Source: Gossypium raimondii
Taxonomy: Eukaryota; Streptophyta; Magnoliopsida; Malvales; Malvaceae
Length of the DNA: 64,000 nucleotides
Direction of reading: 5' to 3'
Assembly: GCF_025698545.1 (NCBI RefSeq)
Contig: NC_068575.1
Coordinates: forward strand, 56,119,980-56,183,979
The notes beneath the pieces were generated by a model, which saw only the letters and a list, made by a program, of their open reading frames with translations, was not told the origin of the DNA and did not search any database. Each line of letters starts with the position of its first letter. Position 1 is the stretch's first letter. Shown here piece by piece: positions 62,428 through 64,000 of this stretch. Made by a program: the position numbers and the translations under genes.

Positions 62428-62831
62428 TCTTCTTTTCCTTAACTGCAATCTTCCCATTCTATAGAAAAATATATATATTTGACAAATCTAGCAAGAATTG
62501 TTGTGACCGAAGATGCAATGTCTTTGGCATCAGCTACTTTCAAAGAAGTCAATGATAGTCTCATCACGGCCTTGAGTAGTGCAATATAGTGATAACTTTT
62601 CTGCATCAAATGATGTATTTAGGCAACGCGAGAACTTCCTTAATACAGTGACAATGCAATGAAAGAAAGATTGTTAAACTCACCTCATATGGGTAAAGCC
62701 TATGAGAAATAAGCTCAGCATACTCCACAAAGTCACTTTCAGAATTGGGAATAAAATTATAAAGAGTCTTATCATCACCTTTCTTGAAAAACAGTTCAGT
62801 CATTGATTTATAATCGGCTTATTCCACAAGC
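62428..62831 (-). pseudogene. Fragment of eIF3 subunit J gene, introns kept
   Basis: Three exon-like pieces lie on the minus strand. The first (62684-62831) reads RLVE, a TAA, then ADYKSMTELF...FIPNSESDFVEYAELISHRLYPYE, and ends on GTGAGT. The second (62600 to about 62518) reads KSYHYIALLKAVMRLSLTSL and on to AKDIASSVT. The third (about 62428-62460) reads NGKIAVKEKKSSKK between CTATAG and GTAATA. Together they match the C-terminal half of plant translation initiation factor 3 subunit J. The stop in place of a Glu codon, the missing donor after exon 2 and the missing 5' half make this a relic. Because introns are present it arose from genomic DNA, not from mRNA. Confidence 0.8.
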
Positions 62832-63283
62832 CTATAATAGAAAGCAAAATGTCAGATCATGACACCTTATTGACAAAAAAGCAATGAAGAAAAAAATCAC
62901 CTTTAGATATATACATATATATACACACACACAAAAATAAAAAATGGGTGGAGGATAACAATAAGACTTCAGCTAATTTAGAAACAAACTACAACAAAAT
63001 AGTTCTAAATGGAATTCAGCAAATTTAAGTTCTAGCAGTATTGGAATTATTCTGTAAATATGTATGGTAGTTTTTGTGTATATCTCTTTCTTTTTTAATT
63101 AGGAGATTAGATGCTAAAGTTAGTTTTTGTGTATATATCTTTCTTTTTAATTAGGAGATTAGATGTTAAAGTTTAGGAGATAATTTTTTGTTTCTATCTT
63201 TGTATTCTATTGTGTATATATATTCTTGTTTTTGGGTTGAATGAGAGACAGAGAAAATTCCCACGATTCTTGTGATTTTTTCA
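62832..63283. other. Spacer and 5' LTR end of the second copia element
   Basis: The right part, ending GATTTTTTCA at 63283, is the end of a 5' LTR; its left limit is uncertain (perhaps TGTTAAAG at 63164 or TGTAAATATG near 63054). A CA/TA tract lies at 62905-62935. Confidence 0.5.
63068..63171. repeat. Two-copy tandem repeat of about 52 bp
   Basis: Both units read TAGTTTTTGTGTATAT...AATTAGGAGATTAGATG with small differences. They lie at or inside the 5' LTR of the second copia element. Confidence 0.85.
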
Positions 63284-64000
63284 TGGTATCAGAGCAGGTT
63301 TTGAATGTGTAAAGTTTTGCTAATAGCTAGTGGGAAAGGTGATTCTTGTCACAAATCCAGCGAATGGATGGTTGTGCGGAAAACGATTTCTCCGTACGAT
63401 ATAACCTCGCTTGATAATCCTGGACTTACAATGACTCAAGTACAATTGAAAGGGGAAAACTATGAAGAATAGGCTCGCTCTTTCAGAACGGTATTGCGTG
63501 CTAGGAAGAAGTTCAAATTTATTGACGGATCGATTAAAAAACCAGATGATACATCAGACGACATTGAAGATTGGTGGACCATTAACTCGTTGTTAGTTTC
63601 GCGGATTCGGAATACCATTGAACCAACTCTTCGATCCACCATATCTCATATCGAGGTCGCTAAGAATTTGTGGGATGATATCCGAGAGAGATTTTCAATG
63701 GCCAATGGTCCAGGAATGCAACAACTCAGATCTAATCTTGCAGAATGCAAGCAAAAAGGATTGACTATTGTCAATTATTTTGGAAAATTGAAACTGATAT
63801 GGGATGAATTGGCAACTTTTGATCAATTGCCGACTTGTAAATGCGGGAATTGTACGTGTCAACTATCAGTCGAGTTGGAGAAGCGACGAGAAGAGGAAAA
63901 GGTTCACCACTTCTTGATGGGATTGGATGGGACATATAGCACGGTTAGATCCAACATCTTGGCTAACGATCCGTTGCCATCCTTGAGCAAGGCCTATTCG
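63284..64000 (+). mobile_element. 5' end of a second Ty1/copia retrotransposon, runs off the right edge
   Basis: The primer-binding site TGGTATCAGAGC (63284-63295) follows the LTR end. A gag frame opens near 63368 (MVVRKTISPYDITS) and is broken by TAG at about 63473 in YEE*ARSF, where Trp is usual. It then stays open to the window end with the copia gag signposts FKFIDGSIKKP, LWDDIRERFS, GLTIVNYFGKLKLIWDEL, CKCGNCTC and HHFLMGLDGTYSTVRSNIL. Confidence 0.9.
63368..64000 (+). pseudogene. copia gag, partial, one nonsense codon
   Basis: In one frame from 63368 to the edge, apart from the TAG noted near 63473. The zinc knuckle and pol would lie beyond the window. Its gag differs clearly from that of the element at 6523, so it is another family. 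Confidence 0.82.

Noticed and set aside
1..64000. CRISPR arrays, bacterial operons, rRNA
   Set aside because: Nothing of the kind; the window is plant nuclear DNA. tRNA genes were looked for by eye and none was recognised, but a tRNA search program would be needed to exclude them.

Overview
This window reads as nuclear DNA of a eudicot plant. The base composition is AT-rich, the genes are split by short GT-AG introns, every protein family is a land-plant family, and nested LTR retrotransposons, a Mutator-like element and small inverted-repeat elements fill the gaps. The repeat families and the PMD-bearing Mutator element resemble those I know from Malvaceae, so Gossypium or a close relative is my best guess. 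That guess is inference and was not tested by a search.

Layout from left to right. 153-3372 (-): 5' part of a GSK3/shaggy-like kinase whose 3' exons lie beyond the left edge. 5549-5915: small hAT-type inverted-repeat element. 6523-13408: a Ty1/copia retrotransposon with a CCATG target duplication, broken by stops and frameshifts and split by a 2.4-kb solo LTR (8341-10753, duplication AATTG). 13895-18544 (-): complete class IV HD-ZIP gene of the ANTHOCYANINLESS2/HDG1 type, 820 residues. 18545-32840: about 14 kb without a supportable gene, holding a LINE RNase H relic, a nested solo LTR (22185-24456) and short repeats. 32841-36022 (-): PMT13-type membrane-anchored methyltransferase, 597 residues. 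37437-40386 (-): COP9 signalosome subunit 1, 453 residues, with a GC-AG intron and a duplicated splice donor. 41927-45035 (-): PMT15-type methyltransferase, 629 residues. 47608-54261: complete Mutator-like element with long terminal inverted repeats, a perfect 9-bp duplication (AATTACACA), and two decayed convergent genes: a plant mobile domain (PMD) gene on + and a MURA-type transposase on -. 54848-56868: LTR related to the one at 22185. 59878-60925 (+): F-box protein of the PP2-A13 type, 287 residues. 62428-62831 (-): intron-containing fragment of an eIF3j gene. From about 63284: 5' end of a second copia element that runs off the right edge.

The host genes do not form a pathway. Two are Golgi-type putative methyltransferases linked to pectin and cell-wall assembly. 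The others act in brassinosteroid-type kinase signalling, epidermal transcription and ubiquitin/cullin control (CSN1 and an F-box protein). The element most worth attention is the PMD-MULE at 47608-54261. In the host genes, the odd splice sites of CSN1 are the most checkable anomaly.
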